Source: Eurosta solidaginis (taxonomy: Eukaryota > Arthropoda > Insecta > Diptera > Tephritidae). Taken from it: a stretch of DNA of 64,000 nt. Below, piece after piece: positions 1-12,469 of the stretch (positions are counted from its first letter, which is position 1; each line of letters opens with the position of its first letter). The stretch is from NCBI RefSeq assembly GCF_040869045.1, contig NC_090320.1, forward strand, positions 236,996,978 to 237,060,977. The letters are read 5' to 3'. The notes beneath the pieces were generated by a model. That model was not told the origin of the DNA and searched no databases. It was given only the letters and a program-made list of their open reading frames with translations. The translations under genes were made by a program, and so were the position numbers.

Positions 1-485
1 ATGGCGATATTTCGAAACGGGATTCACCTATAGAACTAAGGCCCACTCCCTTTTAAAATAATCATTAACGCCTTTCGTTTGATGCCCATATTGTACACAT
101 AAATTCTAGGGTCACCCCTGGTCCACCTTTATGGCGATATCTCGAAACGGCGTCCACCTATGGAACTAAGGATTACTGCCTTTTAAAATACTCATTAACA
201 CCTTTCTTTTGATACCCATGTTGTACAAACAAATTCTAGGGTCACCCCTGCTCCACCTTTATGGCTATATCCCTAAATGGCGTCCACCTATAGAAATATG
301 GCCCACTCCCTCAAAAAATACTCTTTAATGCCTTTCATTTGATACACATGTCATACAAACACATTCCAGGGTTTCCCTCGGTTCATTTTCCTACATGGTT
401 ATTTTCCCTTATGTTGCCACCATAGCTCTCAACTGAGTATGTAATGTTCGGTTACACCCGAACTTAATCTTCCTTACTTGTTTTT
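1..485 (+). repeat. HINE-A (DINE-1-like) 3' end, cut by window start
   Basis: About three 130-bp minisatellite units (unit starts at 1, 131 and 261) are followed by the element's 3' terminus. That terminus has a subterminal CTCAACTGAGT, a 6-bp-stem hairpin at about 446-463 and the end CCTTACTTG at about 480. The same ending occurs at 37845-37900 and, inverted, at 2170-2222. No coding capacity is seen. The architecture matches Helentron-associated non-autonomous elements (DINE-1/HINE); the family name used here is my own label. Confidence 0.8.
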
Positions 486-2169
486 ATTTGGGAATCTTTC
501 AATCCATTTTTAACTAACTTCGCGGTGACCTAGACTCTTGAAACTTGGCACACAGTTCGAGGCTTGGTGACAAAACACTTTACAGAAAACAAAATTCCCC
601 TAGGTGGCGCGCTAAGTGAGATAACTACAAATCCCTGAAAAACGAGGGGAATCCTGCAATCGATTTTTGAGTAACTTCCTGGTGAGCTGGAGATATGAAA
701 CTTGAGCCGCAAGTCAGAAATCAGTGACAATGCAATATCTTATCAAAAAAATTCCGCTAGGTGGCGCATGGATCGAGATATTACGAAAATTAATTTTAAT
801 TTGGAAATCTTTCAATCCATTTTTAACTAACTTCCCGGTCACATAGAGACTTGTAACTTAGCACATAGTGCGAGACCTGGTGACAATACAATTTATAGAA
901 AACAGTTGTCCGCTAGGTGGCACGCTAGGTGAGATAACTACAAAATCCCTGAAAAACGAGGGGAATCTTGCGATCGATTTTTGAGTAACTTCCCGGTGAG
1001 CTAGAGACTTGAAACTTGAGCCGTAAGTCAGAACCCAGTGACAATGTAGTATTTAATCAAAAAAATTCCGCTAGGTGGCGCATGGATCGAGATATTAGGA
1101 AAATTAGTTTTAATTTGGGAATCTTTCAATCCATTTTTAACTAACTTTTCGGTTACCTAGAGACTTGTAACTTAGCACATACTTCGAGAACTGGTGACAA
1201 TCCAATTTGTAGAAAACAAAGTTCCGCTAGGTTGCGTGCTAATTGAGATAGCGACAAATCCCTGAAAAACGAGGGGAATCTTGCGATCGATTTTTATGTA
1301 ACTTGCCGGTGAGCTAGAGACTTGGGCCGTGGGTCAGAACCCGGTGACAATGCAACACTTGATCAAAAAAATTCCGCTAGGTGGCGCATGGATCGACATA
1401 TTAGTAAAATTAATTTTAATTTGGGAATCTTTCAATCCATTTTTAACTAACTTCCTAACCTAACCTAACCTCCCGGTTACCTAGAGACTTGTAACTTAGC
1501 ACATATTTTGAGACCCGGTGACAATACAAGTTATAGAAAACAAAGTTCCGCTAAGTGGCGTGCTAATTGAGATAACCACAAATCCCTGAAAAACGAGGGG
1601 TTTCTTGCGATCGATTTTTGAGTAACTTGACGGTGAGCCAGAGACTTGAAACTTGGACCGTGGGTAAGAACCCGGTGACAATGCGACATTTGATCCAAAA
1701 AAAATCGCTAGGCGGCACGCGGATGGAGATAGTAAGAGAACAAATTTTAATTTGGGAATCTTTCAATCCATTATTAACTAACTTCCCGGTTACCTAGAGA
1801 CTTGAAACATGGCACTTAGTTAGAGGCCTGTTGACAATACAGTTTATAGAAAACAAAGTTCCGCTAGATCGCGTGCTAGTCAAGATAACTGCAAATCCTT
1901 GAAAAAAACGGATGGAATCTTGCGATCGATTTTCGAGTAACTTCCCGATGAGCTAGAGACACGAAACTTGGGCCGTAAGTCAGAACCCGGTGACAATGCA
2001 ATATTTTATCAAAAAAAAATCCGCTAGGTGGCTCATGGATCGAGATATTGGGAAAACTTATTTTAAGTTGGGAATCTTTCAATCGATTTTTAAATAACTT
2101 TCTGGATATCTAGAGACTTGAACCTGAAATATAGTTTCAAACTCGGCGACAGTGCAATATTTGATCAAA
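486..2169. repeat. ~310-bp tandem array related to repeat D
   Basis: A conserved stretch beginning GGAATCTTTCAATCCATTTT recurs at about 491, 803, 1118, 1424, 1755 and 2071, giving units of roughly 306-331 bp. Each unit holds two related half-units with the phrases CTTCCCGGT, GAGACTTG, CCGCTAGGTGGCG and GGATCGAGATATT. The last two also occur in the 115-118-bp repeat D arrays at 63.4-64 kb, so the families are related. The short minus-strand ORFs here are by-products of the repeat. An 18-bp (CCTAA)n interruption lies near 1455. Confidence 0.85.
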
Positions 2170-4726
2170 CAAGTAAGGAAGGTTAAGTTCGGGTGTAACC
2201 GAACATTACATACTCAGTTGAGAGCTATGGTGACAACATAAGGGAAAATAACCATGTAGAAAAATTAACCGAGGGAAACCCTGGAATGTGTTTGTATGAC
2301 ATGTGTATCAAATGAAAGGCATTAAAGAGTATTTTATGAGGGAGTGGGCCATAGTTCTATAGGTGGACGCCATTTAGGGATATAGCCATAATGGTGGATC
2401 AGGGTTGACTCTAGAATGCGTTTGTACGATATGGGTATCAAATGAAAGGTATTAATGAGTATTTTAAAAGGGCGTGGACCTAAGTTCTATAGACGGACGC
2501 CTTTTCGAGATATCGCCGTAAAGATGGACCAGGGGTGACTCTAGAATGCGTTTGTACGATATAGGTATCAAATGAAAGGTGTTAATGAGCATTTTAAAAG
2601 GGAGTAATCCTTAGTTCCATAGGTGGACGCCGGTCGAGATATCGCCATAAAGGTGGACCAGGGGTGACCCTAGAATTTGTTTGCACAATATGGGCATCAA
2701 ACGAAAGGTGTTAATGAGTATTTTAAAAGGGAGTGGGCCTTAGTTCTATAGGTGGACGCCGTTTCGAGATATCGCCATAAAGGTGGGCCAGGGGTGACTC
2801 TAGAATTCGTTTGTGCAATATGGGTATCAAACGAAAGGAGTTAATGAGTATTTTAAGAGGGAGTGGGCCTTAGTTCTATAGGTGGACGCCTTTTCGAGAC
2901 ATCGCCATAAAGATGGACCAGGTGTGACTCTAGAATGCGTTTGTACGATATGGGTATCAATTGAAAGGTGTTAATGAGTATTTTAAAAGGGAGTAATCCT
3001 TAGTTCCATAGGTGGACGCCGTTTCGAGATATCGCCATAAAGGTGGGCCAGGGGTGACTCTAGAATTCGTTTGTGCAATATGGGTATCAAACGAAAGGAG
3101 TTAATGAGTATTTTAAGAGGGAGTGGGCCTTTCTGGACCAGGGGTGACTCTATACTTTGTTTGTACGATATGGGTATCAAATGAAAGGTGTTAATGAGTA
3201 TTTTAAAAGGGAGTGGGCCTTCGTTCTATAGGTGTTCGCCTTTTCGAAATATCGCCATAAAGGTGGACCGGGGTGACTCTAGAATGAGTTTGTACGATAT
3301 GGGTATCAAATTAAAGGTATTAATGAGAGTTTTAAAAGGGAGTGGTGGTAGTTGTATATGTGAAATCGTTTTCCAGATATCGACCAAAATGTGGACCAGG
3401 GTGACCCAGAACATCATCTGTTGGATACCGCTAATTTATTTATATATGTAATACCTGCCAAGATTTTAAGGGTTTTTTATTTCGCCCTGCAAAACTTTTT
3501 CATTTTCTTCTACTTAATATGGTAGGTGTCACAACCATTTTATAAAGTTTTTTCTAAAGTTATATTTCGAGTCAATAAAACAATCCAATTACCTTGCCAT
3601 ATTTCATCCCTTTTTTCGTATTTGGTATAGAATTATGGCATTTTTTTCATTTTTCGTAATTTTCGATATCGAAAAAGTGGGCGTGGTCATAGTCGGATTT
3701 CGTTCATTTTTCATATCAAGATAAAGTGAGTTCAGATAAGTACGTGAACTGAGTTTAGTAAAGATATATCGATTTTTGCTCAAGTTATCGTGTTAACGGC
3801 CATGCGGAAGGACAGACGGACGACTGTGTATAAAAACTGGACGTGACATCAACCGATTTCGCCCATTTTCACAAAAAATAGTTAACGCCATAAAATCTAT
3901 GCCCCTACCAAATTTCAAAAGGATTGGTTAATTTTTGTTCGACTTATGGCGTTAAAAGTATCCTAGACAAATTTAATGAAAAAGGGTGGAGCCACGCCCA
4001 TTTTGAAATTTTCTTTTATTTTTGTATTTTGTTGCACCATATCATTACTGGAGTTGAATCTTGACATAATTTACTTATATACTGTAAAGATATTAAATTT
4101 TTTGTTAAAATTTTACTTTAAAAAAAAATTTTTTTTAAAAGTGGGCGTGGTCCTTCTCCGATTTTGCTAATTTTTATTAAGCGTACATATAGTAATAAGA
4201 GTAACGTTCCTGCCAAATTTCATCATGATATCTTCAACGACTGCCAAATTACAGCTTGCAAAAATTTTAAACTACCTTCTTTTAAAAGTGGGCGGTGCCA
4301 CGCCCATTGTCCAAAATTTTACTAATTTTCTATTTTGCGTCATAAGTTCAACTCATCTACCAAGTGTCGTCGCTTTATCGGTCTTTTGTAATGAATTATC
4401 GCACTTTTTCGGTTTTTCGAAATTTTCGATATCGAAAAAGTGGGCGTGGTTATATTCCGATATCGTTCATTTTAAATAGCGATCTGAGATGAGTGCTCGG
4501 GAACCTACATACCAAATTTCATCAAGATACCTCAAAATTTACTCAAGTTATCATGTTAAAGGACGGACGGACGGACGGACGGACATGGCTCAATCAAATT
4601 TTTTTTCGATCCTGATTATTTTGATATATGGAAGTCTATATCTATCTCGATTCCTTTATATATGTACAACCAACCGTTATCCAATCAAACTTAATATACT
4701 CTGTGAGCTCTTCTCAACTGAGTATA
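2170..4726 (-). repeat. HINE-A element, reverse orientation, ~2.56 kb
   Basis: Reading from the left, the element shows CAAGTAAG (2170), a hairpin at 2187-2204 and ACTCAGTTGAG at 2212-2222. Then come about nine 130-bp minisatellite units (about 2280-3420), a unique arm rich in CCACGCCCACTTTTTCGATATCGAAAA-type phrases, and a GGAC microsatellite at about 4562-4585. The right end is CTCAACTGAGTATA at 4713-4726. The 11-bp sequences at 2212-2222 and 4713-4723 are perfect reverse complements. The right arm matches 33127-34340 in inverse. Small ORFs inside follow the repeat period and are not genes. Confidence 0.85.
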
Positions 4727-6060
4727 TTTAGGCGTACGCGACTTTCACCACGATTCTTTTAGACTTTCAGGCGTATGCGAATTTCACCACAATTTTCAGC
4801 GGTGCCAATTAAGTAGCTGACATACTAGGTGGAATTCTCTTGTTATGATGCACATTCACCAGCAATGAAAATTCACCACATCATCAATTGTGTTGAACTT
4901 ACTTCCTCAACAATTGTGAACATATTCACCAGCAACGATTGCTTTGCACTATCCGGCCTCGCCACTTATGAGAATAATCGCCAACAAGAATCATTCAATA
5001 CATTCATCCTCTTTGTCCAACTCACCCGTTCCACCAATATCAAGAACATCGAACAGCTATAATATTTCACCGATTTATAAGTAGCACCCATACATCTTTC
5101 TACAGTCACCTAAGCCGAATATAGATATAGACGTAGTACGTCCGAGCAACTCCAAAGAACGGCGTTAGGAATTACTTAAATTACTAATCAAAGTTGCAAT
5201 TGCCTTTTTGTAGGCAATACTAAAAAATTAAAAATAAAAATATGATAAAAAAATTTTAAGGACTACCTTTATATAAATGGACCAAAAAATAGAAGGTAAT
5301 TTTTCCTTTAATACAGACATAGTCTTGTTGAATTTTGACTAAAAAACTTTAACAATAGCTCTTGTAAAAGAATTTTGGGATTTAAAATTATAAAGTAGCG
5401 AAATTCAAAAGGGAGCAAGACGCAAATTCGAAGAGAAGTTCGGCCTAAATGTATTTCCTTGTATAAGTTATCATAAGTTTGTTTCCACAGATGTCATTAA
5501 CAATTTGCCACAGTTGCCTTACCAGCCTTCGCCCAGGTCAATCACATTCAGCCAAATTACGACAACAGGCCACTTCCTGCAACTAGCTAGATCAGCAGAA
5601 ATGCGATCACACGGTATGATCGCATATCGTGGTTGGCACACGTCGCTGTGTCAGCAAAGCAATAGCTATTGCTATCGACTGTGGTCACTGCGCTATGACA
5701 ACATCACAAGCGCCACAATTCTCTTCATCATGTTTAGCTGCATCAGCAAAAGCAGCCATTACAACATCATCAGGTAAACATCATTAGCGCGACGATTATG
5801 TCAACGTCGCTAGCCGCCAGCAGAGCACCAGCAGCGTTACACGGCGACATCGTGGGCTAGGTGGACAGTTAGGGTAGCTAGTAAGATTCAGTTCTAAATA
5901 TAGCTCAATAAAGCACACAAGTGCAATGAAAATTAACGTATAGCAAGGAGGCTAGCAATATTTTACTAGTGTTTTCATTATAAGTTACTTAATCTTATCT
6001 GAATGAATACATCCGAACCGACTTTCATTTAAAATGTTTATTTGTGTGTATTTCTATTAT
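4727..6060. other. No supported gene; AT-rich sequence with a SINE scrap
   Basis: Two short open frames (near 4829-5062 and 5505-5777) show no recognisable motif. About 5400-5450 contains a SINE-tail phrase (GGGAGCAAGACGCAAATTCG) that recurs at about 6165 and 63090. The stretch around 5840-5950 with an AATAAAG signal could be the edge of a retroelement, but I see no second copy to support that. Confidence 0.4.
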
Positions 6061-6062
6061 GA

Positions 6063-6245
6063 AAGCTTTTTAGTGAAAATGCATCTTCCTTGCATCAGCT
6101 TCCGTTTGGAGTCGGCATAAAACATATACATATGTCCGATCTGCCGATTTGTAGTGAAAATCAAAAGGGAGCAAGACGCAAATTCGAAGAGAAGAGAAGA
6201 ATCGCGCCAAAGAACTAATTATCATTTTTTTCTTTTTCATTTTTT
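6063..6245 (+). repeat. SINE body fragment (SINE-1 family)
   Basis: It carries the family's 3' body: a TGCATCTTCCTTGCATCAGC-like phrase, GTCGGCATAAAACATAT, GCAAGACGCAAATTCGAAGAG and a T-rich end. It lacks the tRNA-like head seen at 56524. The best match in the window is 62970-63190. Confidence 0.65.
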
Positions 6246-6499
6246 ATGGTTAATGCTTCAAGCGTAATACAAATTCTAAATCAGTTGAACAAATAGCTTT
6301 TGTTCTACCAAAATAACAAATTCAAGGTTGTTATGTTTATTCCAGTAAAATGAAATTAGTGCGTATATTCTATTATTTTTCAAAGGAAAATTTAATTGTG
6401 CTTAATTGTTCGTTTCTATATTTGTACAGCTGAATTGTGGTATTGAGTTCACATAAGTTAAGTGATACATGTACAATATGACCGTATATTTAACCCTTT

Positions 6500-6690
6500 C
6501 ACGCATATGCGACACCGGTGTCCAAAATATTTCCTTGTATAGCCAGACAGACATGGCTAAACAAACTCAGCTCCTGATAATTTCAGCTAGTTATTGATGG
6601 GTCTATCTTTTATCATTTAAGGACTGTCATCTTTTGATTTCGGACCAAGCTTATTATACCATTTCATTGTCATGAAAGGTATACAAAAAA
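6500..6690 (-). repeat. HINE-B 5'-terminal fragment
   Basis: The phrases CAGACAGACATGGCTAAA, GATGGGTCTATCTTTTATC and the terminal ATACCATTTCAT...ATGAAAGGTAT match the right end of the HINE-B array at about 52150-52318. Only this terminal ~190 bp remains, and it has diverged. Confidence 0.7.
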
Positions 6691-6734
6691 TTACTTGGTG
6701 GGATCTACCTCCCGGTAGATTTAAGAGCTTCCCT

Positions 6735-6930
6735 TTAAATTTTTTCCTACAAATTGGCGAAAGGTCCTGACCTACATGTTTTATGCCGACTCCCAACAGC
6801 ATCTGAAAGGCAGATGAATTTTAACTTTCATGACAGAAAGACACTCGGAATATTTCCCAAAGCACTACCGGTTTCGATGTTGCTTTGCGCGGAACTTGAA
6901 TCCACCACACTGCCACCATACTACGATGGC
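6735..6930 (-). repeat. SINE-1 family, degenerate copy
   Basis: The reverse complement contains GCAAAGCAACATC preceded by a decayed B-box-like GGATTCAAGTTCC, then GCAGATGCTGTTGGGAGTCGG and CATGTAGGTCAGGAC. This is the same order as the copy at 56524-56852. Confidence 0.6.
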
Positions 6931-7439
6931 CGCTCTTTTGTATTTATATCTTTGTAAATCCGCTACTATCTCCGAAGCGGTTATATCGGTATATAACCGA
7001 ACCCCTTTGCTTTTTTTAGGTGGTTTGCATACCTGCATTGCATCCATATTGGAGAATTTGATTAAAAAATGGCTTATCTCAGAATTGCTTTCAAAAATAG
7101 CTGGGGCATAAATTCCAAACAGTTTGAGGTGATTGAAAAACATTCGGAGTCAGGGCGTTCTTCAACCGAATAGGGCCTCCTTGAAGCACATTCTGAGATA
7201 TGGCTTTCCTAAAAAGATCCTAATTATGGAGGCAATAATGGTAAAGGGAAGGCGAAGACCGATATATTGACAAAGGCAAGAGTTTTAATTGTTTCTACGC
7301 AAGATAAGAGGTTGTTGGTTAGATCCAGCACTGTCATTTTGAGCGTATGGTTTACGGTTATTGTCAAGACTATATGATCAAGGTAACGTATGAAGCGCTC
7401 AACGCTTTTATTTAATTGCATAATCAACGCCCTAGATTG
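6931..7439. other. No supported gene
   Basis: The sequence is of mixed composition, with short ORFs on both strands at 6830-7143 and none recognisable. The last ~50 bp begin a segment (about 7390-7495) that recurs inverted at 58336-58440, so this flank is also repetitive. Confidence 0.4.
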
Positions 7440-7978
7440 ATGAGGAGTGTGATGAGTAGTACCTAGGACCTACCTAATTATTTTCTAGCTTTTGATATTA
7501 TTATTACTTAATGTAAGTATTGTTTTCAATAAAACCGTTTAACTTTATTTAATTGCCTATTATTTCTTATTCTATTTAGTTCATTTAGTGACTCTTTATT
7601 ACAAGGACCCTTTCCTGACAATTTGTTACAATCTAAGTCCTCAATACATAATCCTTCCAAAGACTTTACTCGACTCGGCGCCACGTATGCTTGTCCCTCC
7701 TCGAACTCCAAAGTATTTTGATGTCACTTCTACCGGACTGAATGTAATATTTGTTCCAAATATGAGAGAAATCGGACCACAAATACGAGTATTTTTAATA
7801 TTTGATCCTTGCCGCACGTAGCGGGATTTTTTTTTTTCAATAAAGCGGTTTCTATTTCTGTATGTAATATGTGTTCCAAATATGAGCCTAATCGGAGCAC
7901 AAATACGATTTTGTTGAATATCTCGAATCCTGCGCCACCTAGCGGCGATTTCTTTTCATAGGTTGCTTTCTATTCATG
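7440..7978 (+). repeat. Repeat D element, left part
   Basis: The left arm (CCTAGGACCTACCTAATTA at about 7464, AAACCGTTTAACTTTATTTAA at about 7533) matches 42432-42715. It is followed by tandem units of about 118 bp, with GTTCCAAATATGAG at about 7753 and 7871. The array breaks at 7978 inside the phrase TATGTATT and resumes at 10742, so a LINE was inserted into it. Confidence 0.75.
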
Positions 7979-10741
7979 TATGTATTATTTATTTATTTAT
8001 TTATTTATTAAGTGTTTGTACCAGGAAGACTTACGTCTTTTAGGCAGTACATCAATCCGATTAAGTAATTATACATACCTAAATGTTACAAAAAGAAATT
8101 TACTTGTTCATCTAAAGATATAACAAAGCATATATAAAAACAGAAAAGTTAAATACATACAAATTTTCAATAGTATATATTATCAAACATTCACTTAAAA
8201 CTTTAAAGATTTAGAGTAACTTAAGAGTTAAGAAAAGAAAATGGTGCTAGTTTGAAACATCCTGCTTTTTTAATAGTTTTTGTTTTGAAGGGAAGTGAGT
8301 TCCATAGACAGATTGTACTGACAAAGAACAGTTTTGAGGATGTTGTATATTTAAACTTAGGGACCAATAGATTTAGGGTCCGAGTGGACTGACACAAATT
8401 TAGTTTTTCAAATAAGTAAGAGGGATTTTTGGAATGAAGTAGCTTATGCAAGAAGCATAGATTTCTAAGTTTTAAGAAGTTATTAACATTACTTCCGAGA
8501 ATTTGTATGGCATATGAAGAGATATGATCAAATTTCTTTTTAGAAAAAACGAAACGGGCAGCATTGTTTAAAGCAAAAACCAATTTATTATTTGAAGACG
8601 AATCAAGATTACCGTATATAAGTACATAAGAAATTTGAGGAATTATAAGAGATTTGACCAGCTTCATTTTTGTTTCACGTGGTAGTAAATAGGCAGTTCT
8701 GTACAAATTTCGAAGGGTATTATATATTTTACCGACCATAAGGTTAACATGGTCCACACAAGTTAATTTAGAGTTAATTCTAAAGCCTAAATTGGTGACC
8801 ACGTCATGGAATAATATTTTGTCTTCATTAAGTATAACTTCAGGAAGGCTGTTCAAGTCACATGTTGCGCTTGATATTGCTAACGCCTTAGATTTCGTTG
8901 CATTCATATATAACTTATTTCTGTGAGCCCAATTTCCTATGCGTGATAAGTCTTCATTCAGCCTGACGAACAAGTCTTCGGTAAGCACAATAGGGCGTAA
9001 CAAGTATATTTGTGGGTCGTCCGCGTAGAGATGTATTTTGGCATTTTGGCAACAAGGAACTATGTCGTTAATAAAAAGTGTAAACAATATTGAACCTAAA
9101 ATAGATCCTTGTGGAACACCAGATGTTATAAGCTTTAAGTTTGAGACATTATCACCGCATTGAACTTGCTGAAATCGAGCTGTGAGGTAGTTTTGGATTA
9201 GCTTTATAGCATAAGAGCTGAAGTTATAGTTTATTTCCAGCTTATGAAGAAGTATTCTGAAGTCAACTGTGTCAAAAGCTCGTGAGAAATCTAAAAGTAC
9301 CAGTACTGTAAGCTCATTACGGTCATAGGCAGGGCGTATGTCTTCAAGAATCTTAAGCATGGCAGTAGCGCAACCATGTCCTCTCCTGAATCCCGACTGG
9401 TCCTCAGATAGTAAGTCATTCTTATATATATAATCAATTATCTGCTTAGCTAATAGCTTCTCATAAACCTTAGACAAGGCTGGCAACAGGCTAATTGGTC
9501 TAAATTCTTTGGAAGAACATGGAGACTTAACTTTAGGAATAGGGATAACATTAGCTATTTTCCATTGACTTGGAAACCCACCGGACATAATTGAAAAGTT
9601 AAAAATATGTGTTAGTGAAGCTATAACAAATGGAAGTATAAGTTTAATAAATCGTATACTGATGCCATCAACTCCAACGGCGTTAGACTTAACGTCAAAT
9701 ATAGCATCCAAGACATCACTTTCGGTTACAACTGAGAAGTCAAAAACATCAATATCAATATTTGTTCTTCTGCCTATACTACCCATCTTACTGTGTTCAT
9801 AACTGGTGTTATGATCATCATTATAATTTACACTGGTATCGCTTATATTACCATTCAGGAAGTGTGAGTTCATGACATTAGGGTGAAATTTCCATTGAAT
9901 ATTATCTTTTTTGGCTACTCCAACAGTACGAAGATTCCTCCATAGCATTTTTGGAGGCAAATTTGCATTAAATTTATTATTCAAATATGCCACCTTAGCA
10001 TTCCGGATACATAAGGTAGCTTGATTGCGCAAAAGACGATAGGCTTCCCATTTGTTTTCCTATGGAAATTGCTTCCATTCTCTGTAAGCTTTCTCACGTT
10101 TTCTTAAAAGCTTCAGAATTTCATTTGAGAACCATGGTTTTTTATGGATTTTAACGGTTTTTAGAGGAACATATCTATTAAAAAGGTGATTGACAAGGCT
10201 ATTAAAATATTCCAACTTTTCGTCTAACTTAGAGAAGGAAAAGGATTCATTCCAGTCAAGAAAAGCAGCCTCATTACTTAGCTTATCTAGGTTTACAGCA
10301 TTATAGTTCCTATAGGTCAATTCAAAGTCGGGCTCTTTTACGTTGAATTTCAGATCATACGATAAAAATAACATTTCGTGGTCAGAAATAACATCCATGG
10401 GGAATTGGTCAATATGATTTATGTTATTGGCATCGTTAACACATATTAAATCGAGTAAACTTGCCTTCCTATTTGGAGAAAAACGGGTCGCGAATGTGTT
10501 CACAATGCACAGATCCTTTGCCTGAAAGTTACTTAAAAGGTATCATTATTAAGGATATCAATATTAAAATCACCGCAGATGATGACATGTTCATAATTTA
10601 TTGCATATTCAGAGAGTTTAATAAATAAGCATGTTAAGTCATTTGACCTATTGGGGTTGTATACACAAGCCACAAAACACTTAGTCCGAGCATCGCCTAT
10701 TTCAATAAATATACTTTCTACCTCACTGGTATGGTCTGAGC
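7979..10741 (-). mobile_element. 5'-truncated CR1-type non-LTR retrotransposon
   Basis: The element interrupts a repeat D array: the phrase TATGTATT|ATGTGTTCC is split at 7978/10742. The 3' end lies to the left and consists of an (ATTT)n tract at about 7985-8010 read in inverse, a tail type seen in CR1-group LINEs. The 5' end is truncated inside the endonuclease domain at about 10741, typical of target-primed insertion. The coding content is described under 8221-10741. Confidence 0.8.
8221..10741 (-). pseudogene. LINE ORF2: endonuclease (partial) plus reverse transcriptase
   Basis: The 603-residue frame 8221-10032 is a reverse transcriptase. It shows FRPISLLP at about residues 177-184, DFSRAFDTVD at 248-257, SGVPQGS at 304-310 and YADD at 336-339 (followed by P where T is usual), with the C-terminal LINE thumb region after that. 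Upstream in the same frame, 10060-10503 encodes the end of an apurinic-type endonuclease with SDH. Only one TAG at 10060-10062 separates the two, because the intervening codons stay open. Further upstream another frame reads ICGDFNID (about 10570), so a frameshift lies near 10505-10545. The product would copy LINE RNA at nicked DNA. This copy is dead: 5'-truncated, one stop, one frameshift. The clade (CR1/Kiri-like) is inferred from motif style only. Confidence 0.85.
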
Positions 10742-11090
10742 GATTATGTGTTCCAAATATGAGCCAAATCGGAAAAGAAATACGATTTTTTTGAATACCT
10801 CGATCTTTGCGCCACCTAGGGGCAATTTTTTCATAGGTCGCATTCTATTCCTGTATGTATTATGTGTTCCAAATATGAGCCCAATCGGACCACAAATACG
10901 ATATTTTGAAATATTTCGGTCCTTACGCCACCTATCGGAGTTTTTTTTATCTTATTATTGCATTTTCATCGGGTTCTGACCTAGATTCCAAGTTTCAAGC
11001 TTGTAGCTTATCGGGAAGTTACTTAAATTTAATTACAAAATTCATTCACAATGACCTGTCAAGTCAAGCTAAATAAAACCGTTTAAAACA
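10742..11090 (+). repeat. Repeat D element, right part
   Basis: The ~118-bp units resume with GTGTTCCAAATATGAGCC at 10748 and about 10866. The right arm follows (GCTTGTAGCTTATCGGGAAG, then GTCAAGCTAAATAAAACCG near 11075). The same right arm occurs at 42990-43112 and, inverted, at 17445-17600 and 63237-63400. A short plus-strand ORF at 10746-10979 is a product of the repeat. Confidence 0.75.
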
Positions 11091-11254
11091 ATCAAGGCAA
11101 TAATGAAGGCAAAAACAATGAGGAAGTAATAAATTAGGAATTTTGCTTCCTGTTGGAGTTACAAAAAGAAACAAATGAGCTGAGTTATGACAAAGATTAA
11201 TCTGCACCTTTCGACTTTAACTTGGAAATAATCAGTCAAGTTTTTGTAAACTAG

Positions 11255-11824
11255 GTTCACACGAACATGGAGGGAAACGAGCACACAGGCGAACTTGCAA
11301 AAGGCAGGGCACTACTGGAGGCTATGGAGCGGTCGAGATCAGTCGTCCACTTACTTCAATCAAATGAAACACTTGTAGCAGATTTAAAGAGCTAGCAGTC
11401 TCCAACTGGTACTCCTCGGACACCTGCAAGATAAACCAGCAAACATGGCCGAATTACGAAGTAAGAGAACAGAGGACCTACTAAATAGGTCAAGGAAAGA
11501 AATTTGTATGATCACTGCCGCAATCAAAGGTCACTGGCCGCTTGGCGTGCATGCTGAGAGAATGGGGATCCCTTTTAATAGCATTTGCAGGAAACAGTCG
11601 CGCACTACCTGTGCAGATTCCCAGCTCTAGCACACACTAGGATTCTAACTATGGGCAGTTACACACTATATATACTGCTAGAACTTAAGGAAGTAGCCAA
11701 AAGATCTGTAAAATATATCAGCAGGTTCATTGGTTCTACGAGAAATGTGCATCAAAATGGCGTCCAGCGCGCTACTTGGGCTCAGATCAGATCAGCAACC
11801 AATCGTAAAAGATGTATAGGTTAG
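11255..11824 (+). pseudogene. I/LOA-type LINE, RNase H end and C-terminal finger region
   Basis: About 11258-11340 reads EGNEHTGELAKGRALLEAM, resembling the last conserved block of a LINE RNase H domain (GNE.ADELA). From 11445 the frame reads GHWPLGVHAERMGI, then after a shift near 11590 ETVAHYLCRFPALAHTR, the Cys/His-containing tail of these LINEs. At least two stops or frameshifts interrupt it. It is a relic with no intact product. The I-superfamily assignment rests on having RNase H together with this C-terminal signature. Confidence 0.7.
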
Positions 11825-12469
11825 TCTCGTTTACGGTTGTGTTGCTTGATATCAGCGGCGGGCCGGTCGTTAACAGATCTCGTGGTATGGACTATAGGCT
11901 TTTTATTATTCTTACCCTCTTATCCTTTATCCCAGACAGGACAGACTATTGTAAACTAACAAGTGAGCAAACTCCATCTCAGTTATTCATGTGGAACAGT
12001 GGACTAAATAGTTAACTGGTTTATGAATGCACTGAGCTCTAGGTAAGCCACAAGTCTAAGCTGAATGATCGCAGTATTGACTTCCAAACGGAAATTGTTG
12101 CTTTGAAGGATGCGGTGTACGGAATGATGTGAAATGCCCCTCCGGTTAGACAGTTTGACATGTACTCGGATCAAATATTCTTGAGCTGTTTCATCCCCGC
12201 TGAACGGGTTGTGCACCGAGCGTGGAACCCGTCATGTAAAACCACACTACAATGAAAAGACCAATGTAATAGACCAATGCAAACATTTAAAGGACAATGC
12301 AAACGTTAAAAGGACAATCATTTGGTTTAGATGCCCAGGTGATTCAAGTTCTCGTGAAGGCAAAGGCTAACATCACCGTCATCCATGAATTGCGATGAGC
12401 GAGCCAAGGAAATAAACAGTCAAAATTATGACATTTACTGTAGTGACCAAATAAGCGTTTCTGCGTCGG
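11825..12469. other. No supported gene
   Basis: Unique-looking sequence with two short ORFs (11812-12015 plus, 12004-12216 minus) lacking motifs. I found no second copy of it in the window. Confidence 0.35.

Noticed and set aside
2983..3451. Open frames on both strands in the 130-bp array
   Set aside because: They follow the repeat period, recur inverted at 34359-34795, and are cut by indels between units. They are repeat by-products.
5505..5777. 90-residue frame rich in Ser/His/Arg
   Set aside because: No motif, no second copy, and the surrounding sequence is not gene-like. I do not call it.
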